Assembly (NCBI RefSeq): GCF_016591975.1
Contig: NZ_AP024169.1
Coordinates: 4,661,001-4,725,000 of the forward strand
DNA from: Anaeromicropila herbilytica
GTDB taxonomy: Bacteria > Bacillota > Clostridia > Lachnospirales > Lachnospiraceae
Reading direction: 5' to 3'
Length of the DNA: 64,000 nucleotides
The notes under the pieces were generated by a model that was not told where the DNA came from, ran no database searches, and saw only the letters and a program-made list of their open reading frames with translations. The position numbers and the translations under genes were made by a program. Shown piece by piece: positions 45,286-53,937 of this stretch (positions within the stretch are counted from its first letter, which is position 1; each line of letters opens with the position of its first letter).

Positions 45286-45348
45286 GAGTGGGGAGTTGCT
45301 TTTTATTCACTTTTTACTTGTGAATCTACTTAACAACAATCCCCACTC
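45286..45348 (-). other. Nested stem-loop between msmE and msmF
   Basis: The outer arms GAGTGGGG and CCCCACTC (with GTTG/CAAC continuing inward) enclose an inner hairpin ATTCAC/GTGAAT. It lies ~48 bp after the msmE stop. No T-run follows on the minus strand. In sugar ABC operons such structures protect the binding-protein message and lower permease expression. Confidence 0.7.
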
Positions 45349-45396
45349 GTCAATGTTTCTATCTAGAAATATTTAGACACGCTCATTTACTAAACA

Positions 45397-46707
45397 TTAT
45401 TTTTGAGCTGCCCAGTAACTATCAATTGCTTTTGCTAATTCTTCTTTTGTTGATTGTCCAGCTAGATATTTTTGCATTTCTGCTCCAAGTACAGACCAGT
45501 GATCTCCTGGTACGATAGCTGATGCAGTGAATATTCCATCTTTGCCCATAGCATCTTTGATTGATTTTCCTAATGGATCTGATGGTGCATTTGGATTATT
45601 CTTAGCTACTGGAATAATGGAGCAATCATCTACTAAAGCTTTTTGTCCTTGTTCATCATATACAAGGTAGTTTAAGAAATCTTTTGCAGCTTGAACTTGT
45701 TCAGGTGTAGCTTTTTCTTTATCAATCATTACTTGTTTTGATGGACTTGCTTGAATCTTAGTATTTGCAAAATCACTTGTGTCATTTCCTAATACATAAG
45801 GAATAAATCCATATTCATTTTTATCTCCGCCAGCTTCTTTAATGTTTGGCCAAGCCCATGAACCATTAAACCAGAATGCTGCGTCTCCATCAGCTAAGAA
45901 AATAGGATCTTGTTCATAAGTTGCTGCTAATGGATCTGGATTATTAATATTGTTTTCTTTTAATAAATCAAATGTTTTAATAAATTCATCAAAACGTTTA
46001 TTATCAGCAATAGACTCACCAGCTTTTAACTTATCAATGTAAGCTTGTGCTCCAGCATTATCCCCAGTTTGAGTTTCATAAACATATTGTAATTGGTGAG
46101 CACCTAATGACCAGTCTTCTTTTGAAATAACAATTGGATACTTCATTCCTTTTGCTTTTAATTTATCAAAAATAGCTTTTAAGGAATCATAAGAATTAAT
46201 TGTTGATGGATCAAAATCTTTTCCTAATGTTTTTTCAATTGCTGTCTTATTGTAGATAATACCTCTTCCTTCAATACATAATGGGAAACTATAGATTTTT
46301 CCATTAACATCTGTAGTCATGCCATTCATTTCCTGAACCCATTTTTCACTAGATAAATCAGTTGCTTTTTCTTCTGCAATTGCTTTAACATCTGTTGTAT
46401 CAAGAATTGCTAGTGTTGGTGGGTTACCTGCACTGTACATTGTTGAAATTTTTTGAAATGGGGATTCCCCTGCCCCACATGCAATAACTTCAATTGATAC
46501 GCCTGTCTTTTCTTTGTATTTCTCAGCGATTGCTTCAAGTCCCTCTTGAATCTCACCTTTTGAATTTAACATTGTGATTTCCACAGATTTTTTGGATGAT
46601 GAATCTTTGGAATCACTTGTTGATTTTTTATTGCTACATCCAACTAATGAACTAGCAATCATTGTTCCAACTAAAAGTACAGAAACCGCTTTTTTGATCT
46701 TTCTCAT
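45397..46707 (-). CDS. msmE: Sugar-binding lipoprotein, MsmE-like
   Basis: A 436-residue extracellular binding protein (SBP family 1). The signal ends in lipobox LVGC with Cys24, followed by a Ser/Lys-rich linker. The mature part (ITMLNSKGEIQEGLEAIAEK, later FWFNGSWAWPNIKEAGGDKN) resembles MsmE/RafE proteins. It is the first gene of the locus, with AGGAGG as ribosome site, 85-120 bp after the predicted promoter-operator. The ligand, raffinose, sucrose or fructo-oligosaccharides, is inferred from the downstream enzymes. Confidence 0.92.
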   Translation of the reverse strand: MRKIKKAVSVLLVGTMIASSLVGCSNKKSTSDSKDSSSKKSVEITMLNSKGEIQEGLEAIAEKYKEKTGVSIEVIACGAGESPFQKISTMYSAGNPPTLAILDTTDVKAIAEEKATDLSSEKWVQEMNGMTTDVNGKIYSFPLCIEGRGIIYNKTAIEKTLGKDFDPSTINSYDSLKAIFDKLKAKGMKYPIVISKEDWSLGAHQLQYVYETQTGDNAGAQAYIDKLKAGESIADNKRFDEFIKTFDLLKENNINNPDPLAATYEQDPIFLADGDAAFWFNGSWAWPNIKEAGGDKNEYGFIPYVLGNDTSDFANTKIQASPSKQVMIDKEKATPEQVQAAKDFLNYLVYDEQGQKALVDDCSIIPVAKNNPNAPSDPLGKSIKDAMGKDGIFTASAIVPGDHWSVLGAEMQKYLAGQSTKEELAKAIDSYWAAQK

Positions 46708-46789
46708 AATAAATCCTCCTATTATAACTTAAATTCATAAAGCAAACATCTCACCTAGGTAATATGTTTCGGTTGTTTGTTATATATGT

Positions 46790-46826
46790 ATATTACCATA
46801 GGTTATTTTATATGTCAATCGGTTGA
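46790..46826 (-). promoter_or_regulatory. msmE promoter with overlapping LacI-type operator
   Basis: On the minus strand TTGACA (46813-46818) is followed after 17 bases by TAATAT (46790-46795). The CG-centred near-palindrome TCAATCGGTTGA (46815-46826) overlaps the -35 hexamer, the ideal place for repression by the LacI-family protein encoded in the same operon. Five of its six base pairs are symmetric. Confidence 0.68.
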
Positions 46827-46859
46827 TATACATTTTTTATATTTTTTTGATGTATTTAT

Positions 46860-47280
46860 TCGTTTTTATATACACATTTTATAATATATCAAGTTAAAAC
46901 GCCATATTTCTGCGCCATATTATGTTCATAATGATTAGTTTCGATACCTGTTACAGAGTTTTTTGTACTCTTGTCTATATTAATCGTATAACACAAATAA
47001 GTAAAAATAATTCATTATATTGGACTATTTAGACAAATTAGTAATTCTTCATGCTTATTTTTTTTACACATTATATTATTTATTACAATATATGACTTTA
47101 TAATTTATGTCCACCGGAATACATATTGTAATCAATATACACAATTTATGTAGAGAATGAATTTGACACCCTAATCCTATAACTGAACAAAGAGTTTGCA
47201 ATGCAAACTTTCGCGTTTGTGTGCATCCTGCATAGAGTGCTATTTAATTCATAGAAAATTCGAAGAAGTTTCCTCTGAAT
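46860..47280. other. AT-rich intergenic stretch without a gene
   Basis: No credible reading frame. It contains a short palindrome, AGTTTGCAATGCAAACT, at about 47191-47207, and the string ATCAATATACACAATTTA near 47131, which also occurs at the end of family A copy 2 and may be a relic. Nothing else was recognised. Confidence 0.4.
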
Positions 47281-47287
47281 TAAAAAA

Positions 47288-47309
47288 GGCTGGGCATAGT
47301 AGCCCAGCT
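47288..47309 (-). terminator. Terminator after the ABC permease gene
   Basis: GCTGGGC and GCCCAGC form a compact GC-rich stem directly after the stop codon, followed by TTTTTT on the minus strand. Confidence 0.9.
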
Positions 47310-47312
47310 ATA

Positions 47313-49736
47313 TTATTCTTGATTTCTTATTCTTTCAACCAAGGATTCTTTCCGTATATTTCTGCTTAATAGGAACGACAATACCATTTGCATAACTAAC
47401 AGAAGCACTACCATAATAAATATCTCTATGCATGGGAAATGATAGATGTGAAGTCCCATCCATCCATGACTTCTTCCATATTGAAAGACCCCATATCCTG
47501 CTGGAATTCCAACCATTATTGCTATCAGTACTGTTCCGAAGGTAAAAATAATTCCTTCCATTTGTAGCATATAGTTTAATTGCTTATTGGTCATTCCAAT
47601 CGCCTGAAGAACCCCAAATTCCCTTTTTCTTGTAATAATGCCCATAATTATTGTATTCGCCATATTCATAAAACCAATGACTCCAATAATTAGTAGGATC
47701 GCGTAACAAGCCAGTTGTAGAATTTCTGTACCTAATCTAGACATACTCAATACATCCTGATATGACTGAATCTCGATATGTTCAAGATTTCTTAACAATT
47801 CCTCTAATTCCTTTTTAACTTTGATGATTTGATTTTTCTTACAATCCACCCATATATAACCCACATTATTATGTTCTAGCCCTAGCTTCTCACATGTTTT
47901 ATCGGTAATCGCCCAATCCGTATCACAGTTACCAAAAGAACCTAGTAATTCGCCTTCAAAACTTACAGTATCTTTTGCATCATAGAATTCAGCCATAATC
48001 TTTTGATTCAATTTAAATCCATAATCCTCAATAAAATAAGACCACCCAAAGATAATAGCATCTTTCTTTACTGCAGTATCATAATCTAGATTTCCTTTTC
48101 CATTCTCTCCTTCTCCTAGGTGTTCAAATCCTTCATTGTCTAGTACCAAAACGGAATTTAACTTTTTACCAATTCTCATTGTGAGAATATTTCTTGTTCT
48201 TACACTCGTCACTCCTTCCAGTGACTGTATGTCTTGAATCAGTTGTGAATCGAGTGGGTTTTTCTTAAGAATTGCATCTAGATTATTCTCAGGATAAGCT
48301 TTATCATCAAGCGAGTAATCCAGATTAATCATAAACTGTCCATATTCTACACTCTGTCTTGCATCGTATTCATTATCAATATTTCCAACCAAATTTGCGA
48401 TTACAACAAATAACACACAGGAAAGTCCCATGGTACAAACGGTCATAATTGTTCTTTTCTTGTTCATTGAAAGCGAAGCAAAAATCATCTCCTTGACACC
48501 CATTGTATGATAGCCTTTTCTTATACTTGCTTTTTTTGAATTCTTCTCCTGATAGCGCATTGCTTCAACTGGAGATATCTTTGACACAATTCTCATTGGC
48601 TTACGTAGAGCTAGCCAGACCGTAATAAATGAAACCATGGCCACTAGCACTAATAATGGGATAGATATAATAGATATCTCGACTGTTTTGATACTTGAAG
48701 TTCTCACTTCTTCTGCATGATGGAACATCCACTTAACCCCGAGGTTCGCAACAATGCTTCCTCCAATTAGTCCGATCGGTATTCCAATGACCGCTAATGT
48801 CATGCCCTCCCGCATAACAACGGCTCGAAGTTGCTTTTTGGTTGCACCAATCGCCTTAATCTTTCCATATTCCTGAATCTTCTGCGTTATGCCAACCTGA
48901 AATATATTATATATAACGATCACCGAAAAAAGAACAATGCAAGCCGCAATAATTAGACCACCACATATCGTTTCTGTTCCAGGATCTAATGACAATATCA
49001 GATAATAGTTGTTCGTAATTACTTGATTTTCTGCAATTCCACATTTATCTGCAAGCTTCTTTAATACATCTTCTGCATTATCACTAGTAACCCTAACGGA
49101 CTGATTCAAGCGAAAGTATACCGAATAGTATCGTTTCTCTTTTGGTACCTGACTCTCATAATATTCTTTTGATACATAGACTTGATATCCTTTTTGCTCC
49201 ACATTACTTTTTGAATCTTTTAAGATTCCACAGATTACAAAAGTATGATTGCTATACTTACTACTATTATTAGCACGACAGGATAACGTTATTTTCTCAC
49301 CAACTTTTGGGTCATTATAACCTATACTTTTGTAAAAAGCCTTCTGAGCAATAATATCGTTTGCCTCTTTTGGGAAAGCCCCCTTTTCTAGGTTTTGATT
49401 TAGATTTGCCAGTTTTCTTACAGTATCGTCTAACCAATACATTTTTACGTTATTATCACTTTTTACAATGCCTGCGTATGCGATCTTCCCAATATCTGAG
49501 AATTCGTTTCTTAGTGTCATCTCGTGAATCTGATTCTCTGTGATATTGGCATAGGTCCCATAATAACTCCCATATATGGCTCCTGCATTTTTATGATTAT
49601 ATGCAATCGAACTATAGCAAATTAATGCAATTACTGTTAACAGCATCGTGGATAGTAGAATTGTGATGATTATCAAGATGCTTCTTGTCTTATTATTCTT
49701 ATCATTACTAATTGCAAGATTGGTGATACTTTTCAT
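47313..49736 (-). CDS. FtsX/MacB-type ABC transporter permease
   Basis: An 807-residue membrane protein with an N-terminal helix, a large extracellular domain (~45-250), three helices with an FtsX-type domain (~255-380), then a second helix, extracellular domain and FtsX-type domain (~680-800; MANTIIMGIITRKREFGVLQ). This duplicated layout is that of MacB-like exporters and lipoprotein/peptide exporters in Firmicutes. It starts two bases after the ATPase gene. With the adjacent two-component system it probably forms an envelope-stress or antimicrobial-peptide response module. The exported substrate is unknown. It does not look like the 10-helix BceB type. Confidence 0.85.
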   Translation of the reverse strand: MKSITNLAISNDKNNKTRSILIIITILLSTMLLTVIALICYSSIAYNHKNAGAIYGSYYGTYANITENQIHEMTLRNEFSDIGKIAYAGIVKSDNNVKMYWLDDTVRKLANLNQNLEKGAFPKEANDIIAQKAFYKSIGYNDPKVGEKITLSCRANNSSKYSNHTFVICGILKDSKSNVEQKGYQVYVSKEYYESQVPKEKRYYSVYFRLNQSVRVTSDNAEDVLKKLADKCGIAENQVITNNYYLILSLDPGTETICGGLIIAACIVLFSVIVIYNIFQVGITQKIQEYGKIKAIGATKKQLRAVVMREGMTLAVIGIPIGLIGGSIVANLGVKWMFHHAEEVRTSSIKTVEISIISIPLLVLVAMVSFITVWLALRKPMRIVSKISPVEAMRYQEKNSKKASIRKGYHTMGVKEMIFASLSMNKKRTIMTVCTMGLSCVLFVVIANLVGNIDNEYDARQSVEYGQFMINLDYSLDDKAYPENNLDAILKKNPLDSQLIQDIQSLEGVTSVRTRNILTMRIGKKLNSVLVLDNEGFEHLGEGENGKGNLDYDTAVKKDAIIFGWSYFIEDYGFKLNQKIMAEFYDAKDTVSFEGELLGSFGNCDTDWAITDKTCEKLGLEHNNVGYIWVDCKKNQIIKVKKELEELLRNLEHIEIQSYQDVLSMSRLGTEILQLACYAILLIIGVIGFMNMANTIIMGIITRKREFGVLQAIGMTNKQLNYMLQMEGIIFTFGTVLIAIMVGIPAGYGVFQYGRSHGWMGLHIYHFPCIEIFIMVVLLLVMQMVLSFLLSRNIRKESLVERIRNQE

Positions 49737-49738
49737 GA

Positions 49739-50407
49739 CTACTCTACCACCCTTCCATCCTCAATGATAATGGTTCGATCTGCAATCTGTGCAATGTCAG
49801 CATCATGGGTGATCATAACTAAGGTCTGCCCGTACTTCTGTGTAGACATTTTAAGTAATGCAATCACTTCATCACTTGTCTTGGAATCTAGATTACCAGT
49901 TGGTTCATCTGCAAGAATAATATCTGGCTTTGAAGCCAACGCCCTTGCAATTGCTACTCTCTGCTGCTGGCCTCCGGATAATGTATTCGGAAGATTATGA
50001 AGCTTACTTTCTAATCCAAGCGTGGCAATAATATCACGGATAAATGCTTCATCCATCTCTTTACCATCCAAACCAAGTGGCAAAACAATATTCTCCCATA
50101 CGTTAATTGAGGAAACCAAATTATAGGATTGAAAGATAAATCCTATTCTTCTCCTTCGAAACACTGCTAATTTATCTTCTTTCAGCTGAAATAAATCTTG
50201 ATCTCTTAAATATACTTTTCCCTCTGTTGGAAGATCAAGTCCTCCTAACATATGCAAAAGAGTACTTTTTCCAGATCCCGACTTTCCAATAATCGCAACA
50301 AACTCTCCCTGCATGATTGATAAATTTACGTTATTTACTGCTTTTACAAGGTTATCTCCTTTTCCATATATCTTACTTAGATTTTCTGTTCGAATTATAT
50401 TCTTCAT
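49739..50407 (-). CDS. MacB/LolD-type ABC transporter ATPase
   Basis: 222 residues from ATG 50407 (MKNIIRTENL), with GGAG eight bases upstream; the ATG at 50422 has no site. Walker A GKSGSGKST is near residue 40, signature LSGGQQQRVAIARAL near 140, Walker B IILADEPTGNLD near 160. It pairs with the following FtsX-type permease. A terminator separates it from the two-component genes upstream, so it has its own promoter, a likely target of the response regulator. Confidence 0.93.
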   Translation of the reverse strand: MKNIIRTENLSKIYGKGDNLVKAVNNVNLSIMQGEFVAIIGKSGSGKSTLLHMLGGLDLPTEGKVYLRDQDLFQLKEDKLAVFRRRRIGFIFQSYNLVSSINVWENIVLPLGLDGKEMDEAFIRDIIATLGLESKLHNLPNTLSGGQQQRVAIARALASKPDIILADEPTGNLDSKTSDEVIALLKMSTQKYGQTLVMITHDADIAQIADRTIIIEDGRVVE

Positions 50408-50515
50408 ATCATCCACTCCCATTATTTTAAAATTTTTATTAGGATTCGACTCTATCCTTTTATAGTAATAGGATACCGTGGGAATCTTTCAATTTGCTTT
50501 CATTATGGCAAAAAA

Positions 50516-50537
50516 GCCTTACAAAACTGTAAGACTT
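50516..50537 (-). terminator. Terminator after the first histidine kinase gene
   Basis: CTTACA and TGTAAG form a short stem (extended by AAGCC/GACTT pairing in part) followed by GGCTTTTTT on the minus strand, ~13 bp after the stop. Confidence 0.7.
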
Positions 50538-50549
50538 TTACCGGGTCTT

Positions 50550-51794
50550 TTATTTATATGGTAGTTGAATGATAAACTTAGATCCTTTTTTATTTAGCCC
50601 AGGTTCTACTCGAATAGTTCCATGATGTCTACTGATGATCTCTCTTGTTAGGTATAACCCAATACCAGATCCTGACTCTTTTCTAATCTGCGCTGAATTA
50701 CCACGATAAAACCGTTGAAAGATCTGATTGTACTCTTCTTGCGGTATTCCAATCCCTTCATCACAGATTTCTACTCGTAGAAAGGTAACCATTTTTATCA
50801 TTGAAAGTATAATCTTCTTATTTTGATTGCTATACTTAATCGCATTTTCCAACAAATTTATGAAAGCTTCACAAAGCCATTTCTTATCATGTGGAATGCC
50901 TATTCCCTTTAACTCTTCTTTGGCTTCAAACTCAATCTCAATATGTTTTTCCTTTGCTTTTTCATACACACGATTAATAGCCTCCAACATGGTATCAAAA
51001 AGGCATTGATTTACAAGTTGAATCTCTATCATTCCTGCTTCCATTCTTGAAATATTAATAAGTGCACCTAATAGATTCTCAATTCCAAGAATCTGTACAT
51101 TGCACCTTTGGGTAAATTCAATTCTCTCTTCTGCTGATAGATCTTGCTGTAGTATTTCAAAGCTTGTCTTTAATGCTGCCACAGGAGTCTTTAACTGATG
51201 AGAGATATCGGATACTAATTCTTTGGTAGATTCCTTTTCCTTACTTTCACGTTCATTTAGAAGTTTTAAAGTGTCCCCTAGAGAACAGATTTCTTCATAT
51301 AGGTTTTTCAATTCTTCATTCTGAAAGGGAGGCTCTATATAAGATTTTTGCTCCACCACTCCACGCTTATAATCTTCTATTAATGCCTCCACGGTTCGTA
51401 ACTCATTTAACGTTTTCTTTCGATTCGTAACCTTCAATGCATATATAATTCCAAATAATATGATAACAAATAGAAAGGACATACCAACAATTATTATTTC
51501 TTGCACCTGAAATCTACGGTACAGTTCATTATCCCCTGATAGCTTATAACCATATTTATCAAGAATTTCTTTTCCTTGTGTTGTATTGGTTATCTGTCCC
51601 TTTTTTAGTATATCCGACGCTTTCATTAATCCATCTTTATCATTCATCATTTTACAGATAATAAGAATCTTATCCTGATAGTTATCATACTGTATTTTCA
51701 ATATACTGATATCAAACAAGAGTATTAATAACAATAAGCCTGCAACCTGTTTTATTAAACGTAAGTACTTGTTGTTTCCGTTTTTTTTCCTCAT
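50550..51794 (-). CDS. Sensor histidine kinase of an ABC-linked two-component system
   Basis: About 414 residues from ATG 51794, which overlaps the response-regulator stop in an ATGA. Two transmembrane helices (LLLLILLFDISI and IIIVGMSFLFVIILFGIIYA) flank an extracellular domain of ~75 residues. The HisKA motif is DISHQLKTPVAALK, and the ATPase domain has NLLENAIKYS, DEGIGIP and GSGIGLYLTR. Order: esterase, regulator, kinase, then the ABC pair. The stimulus is probably at the envelope; it is not the short intramembrane BceS type. Confidence 0.9.
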   Translation of the reverse strand: MRKKNGNNKYLRLIKQVAGLLLLILLFDISILKIQYDNYQDKILIICKMMNDKDGLMKASDILKKGQITNTTQGKEILDKYGYKLSGDNELYRRFQVQEIIIVGMSFLFVIILFGIIYALKVTNRKKTLNELRTVEALIEDYKRGVVEQKSYIEPPFQNEELKNLYEEICSLGDTLKLLNERESKEKESTKELVSDISHQLKTPVAALKTSFEILQQDLSAEERIEFTQRCNVQILGIENLLGALINISRMEAGMIEIQLVNQCLFDTMLEAINRVYEKAKEKHIEIEFEAKEELKGIGIPHDKKWLCEAFINLLENAIKYSNQNKKIILSMIKMVTFLRVEICDEGIGIPQEEYNQIFQRFYRGNSAQIRKESGSGIGLYLTREIISRHHGTIRVEPGLNKKGSKFIIQLPYK

Positions 51795-52483
51795 TCCTTC
51801 ACGCAATCCTTGTCCCATACATATCCGATTCCTCTGACATTTTTAATAATTTCTGGGTTTGCAGGGTCTCTCTCTACTTTTTCTCGTAGTCTTCTAACAT
51901 TTACAGCAATGGTATTCTCATCCACATAATTTTCATCAATATCAAATAGTCTTTCTAGTAATTGTTTCTTGGATAAGATTTGTTTTGGATGTTCCATAAA
52001 GATCTGAAGCATTCGCCATTCATTCTTTGTAAGTGAAATTGTTTCTTCACCCATATAGACTTTCATACTTAACAGTGAAAATGTTATACCCGCTGATTTT
52101 ATGATCTTCACATTCTCTTTACTCAGTTTCTTGAAATACGCTTGTACCTTTAATGATAGAACAGATAAGCTAAATGGTTTCGTAATATAATCATCAGCAC
52201 CTGCTTCATATCCCATGACCTGATCTATCTCCTGATCCAATGCCGTAAGGCAAATGATATGTACTGTACTCCGCTTTCTGACACTCCTTATAAAGTCCAA
52301 GCCATTTCCATCCTGTAATGTAATATCACATATGATAAGTTGAATCTCATTATCATGAAACACCTTCTCTGCTTGACGCATATCAAAACAAGAGAAAACT
52401 TGATAACCTTCTTTTCCAAGGGTAAATGATATACCACGATTGACACTTTCTTCATCCTCTAGAAGTAATATATTTTTACTCAT
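51791..52483 (-). CDS. OmpR-family response regulator
   Basis: A 230-residue regulator. The receiver domain has the acidic pair LLEDEES, phospho-acceptor in LIICDITLQDGNGLDF (Asp near 53) and Lys in ITKPFSL. The winged-helix DNA-binding domain begins near 130 (TKNEWRMLQIFMEHP; NVRRLREKVERD). It starts 21 bases after the esterase stop and overlaps the kinase. The probable target is the neighbouring ABC operon. Confidence 0.92.
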   Translation of the reverse strand: MSKNILLLEDEESVNRGISFTLGKEGYQVFSCFDMRQAEKVFHDNEIQLIICDITLQDGNGLDFIRSVRKRSTVHIICLTALDQEIDQVMGYEAGADDYITKPFSLSVLSLKVQAYFKKLSKENVKIIKSAGITFSLLSMKVYMGEETISLTKNEWRMLQIFMEHPKQILSKKQLLERLFDIDENYVDENTIAVNVRRLREKVERDPANPEIIKNVRGIGYVWDKDCVKE

Positions 52484-52504
52484 AAACTTGTTACCACCTC
52501 ACTA

Positions 52505-53581
52505 TTATTTTGCGAGATACTTTTGAAGACCATCTAACAAAGTAGGTACCCAGACAGTATAATGATCTTTTCTTTCGTATACTTTATAAGTCACATTCAG
52601 TCCATCGTATCCTCTTTTTTTAACCCGCTTAACAAAGTTTTTAATTGGTGTCTGAAAATAATATCCGTCTTCTGTTCCACCAACTGCAAGATAAACATTT
52701 GCATTCAATATTTTCGTTCTGTTCCAATATAATTCTTCATAATCAGGCAGCGGAATGCCACCTGTTGATTCTCGAAGCGTTGGACTCGCCAATATATAAT
52801 TTTTAAATACATCTTTTGTAACCCCGTCACTTTGTAACAAACTATAGATCATAAAAAATCCACCATAGGAAGCACCACAAAATGTTCTGTCCTTGGAATC
52901 AATCTTATATTTACTTTCTACATACGGTATTATGCCCTTTACAATCATATTTAGAAAATTATCCGGTTTATGTAATAAATCTCGCTTTCGAAACGCATCG
53001 AAATCATAATTATCAGGATAACCGATGCCAACTAATATAAATTCCTTTGTTTTTCCTGATTGATAGAGCTCTTTGATTGCTCCATAGTTCTGGCGACACC
53101 AATAACTATCCGTCAAATAGACTACAGGATATGTAATGTTCTCATCGTAGTCATCAGGCAGACATATATCTATTACAACCGCGCCTTGAATGTTATTAGG
53201 ATATACAATGGTTTGAGTCCAAAGATCTCGTTGTTCTGTTTCTCCAATCTTTAACTTTATGTCAGAGGTGTTTTCGCTTTCTTTATTGTTTTCACTTTCA
53301 GTATTACTTTCGTTTTTTGAGTTACTTTTGTTTTTGGTATTACTTTCGCTTTTAATATTACTTTGGCTTTTGGCATTCTCTGAATTTACTTGTTTCTCCT
53401 CCTTTTGCTTATTATTCTTATGGGAACAACTTTCTGTCATTACTACTATGCACATTAGCAATCCCAAAGCTAACCACGTTGTAATACGTTTTCTTGCTGT
53501 TTTAGTTCTGGATATGACAAATACACCTACTATAAATGTTACTAGTAATAAAAATACAATTAATAATATTACGACTTTCAT
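52505..53581 (-). CDS. Putative surface-anchored alpha/beta esterase with Ser/Asn-rich linker
   Basis: A 358-residue protein. Hydrophobic segments lie at residues 3-22 and 35-49; the second is followed by TESC52, a possible lipidation site. Residues 66-105 are almost only Ser, Asn, Lys, Glu and Thr, built from loose SNTKNES-like repeats, and probably form a flexible tether. The catalytic domain (~110-358) resembles the putative esterase/IroE family, with nucleophile Ser238 in GASYGG and a late His in ERKDHYTVW. It shares a transcript with the two-component genes, an uncommon pairing. The substrate is unknown. Confidence 0.78.
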   Translation of the reverse strand: MKVVILLIVFLLLVTFIVGVFVISRTKTARKRITTWLALGLLMCIVVMTESCSHKNNKQKEEKQVNSENAKSQSNIKSESNTKNKSNSKNESNTESENNKESENTSDIKLKIGETEQRDLWTQTIVYPNNIQGAVVIDICLPDDYDENITYPVVYLTDSYWCRQNYGAIKELYQSGKTKEFILVGIGYPDNYDFDAFRKRDLLHKPDNFLNMIVKGIIPYVESKYKIDSKDRTFCGASYGGFFMIYSLLQSDGVTKDVFKNYILASPTLRESTGGIPLPDYEELYWNRTKILNANVYLAVGGTEDGYYFQTPIKNFVKRVKKRGYDGLNVTYKVYERKDHYTVWVPTLLDGLQKYLAK

Positions 53582-53754
53582 TCACAAGCCCCTTTCGTAT
53601 TCAATTCTGAATCAGTTCCATTTATCTCCTTGTTAATATTTGTAATACCATTATATTGCTTTATCTATATAGTTACAATAACCTTTCTTTTAATTTCAAA
53701 AGGGTAACACGCATTAATGCAAAACAATAAGTCCACATCAGCAACATCTTCCCT

Positions 53755-53868
53755 TCACGCTTGTAACTAGAACTTCTTATACATACTCAATGAAACATGA
53801 GTTTTTCTGTTTTGCGCAAATTGCCTAGACTACTTCCTAAACAGATCATTTGTCGGGCAACTCATCCT
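53755..53868. repeat. Half copy of palindromic repeat family B
   Basis: It matches the right half of the full element at 33040-33330: AGAACTTCTTATACATACTC, TTTCTGTTTTGCGCAAATT, then GATCATTTGTCGGGCAACTC. The last part mirrors the end of the half copy at 20298. The left half is missing. Confidence 0.75.
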
Positions 53869-53882
53869 ATATATTAAAAAAA

Positions 53883-53905
53883 CCTGCAAACATATAGCTT
53901 GCAGG
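53883..53905 (-). terminator. Terminator after the second histidine kinase gene
   Basis: CCTGCAA pairs with TTGCAGG; on the minus strand GGTTTTTTT follows. It lies 33 bp past the kinase stop, next to the family B fragment. Nothing else of note was seen in 53582-53754. Confidence 0.82.
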
Positions 53906-53937
53906 ATATCTTAATATTTTCTCTTATCATGTTCTGA

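Noticed and set aside
46929..47100. AT-rich stretch as a replication origin
   Set aside because: No cluster of DnaA boxes or origin-linked genes was seen.
47131..47148. ATCAATATACACAATTTA as a family A copy
   Set aside because: Only 18 bp match and AT-rich sequence makes chance likely; kept as a remark, not as a repeat feature.
53259..53636. 125-residue plus-strand open frame
   Set aside because: It is antisense to the Ser/Asn-rich linker of the esterase and only reflects that low-complexity sequence; no ribosome site or family features.
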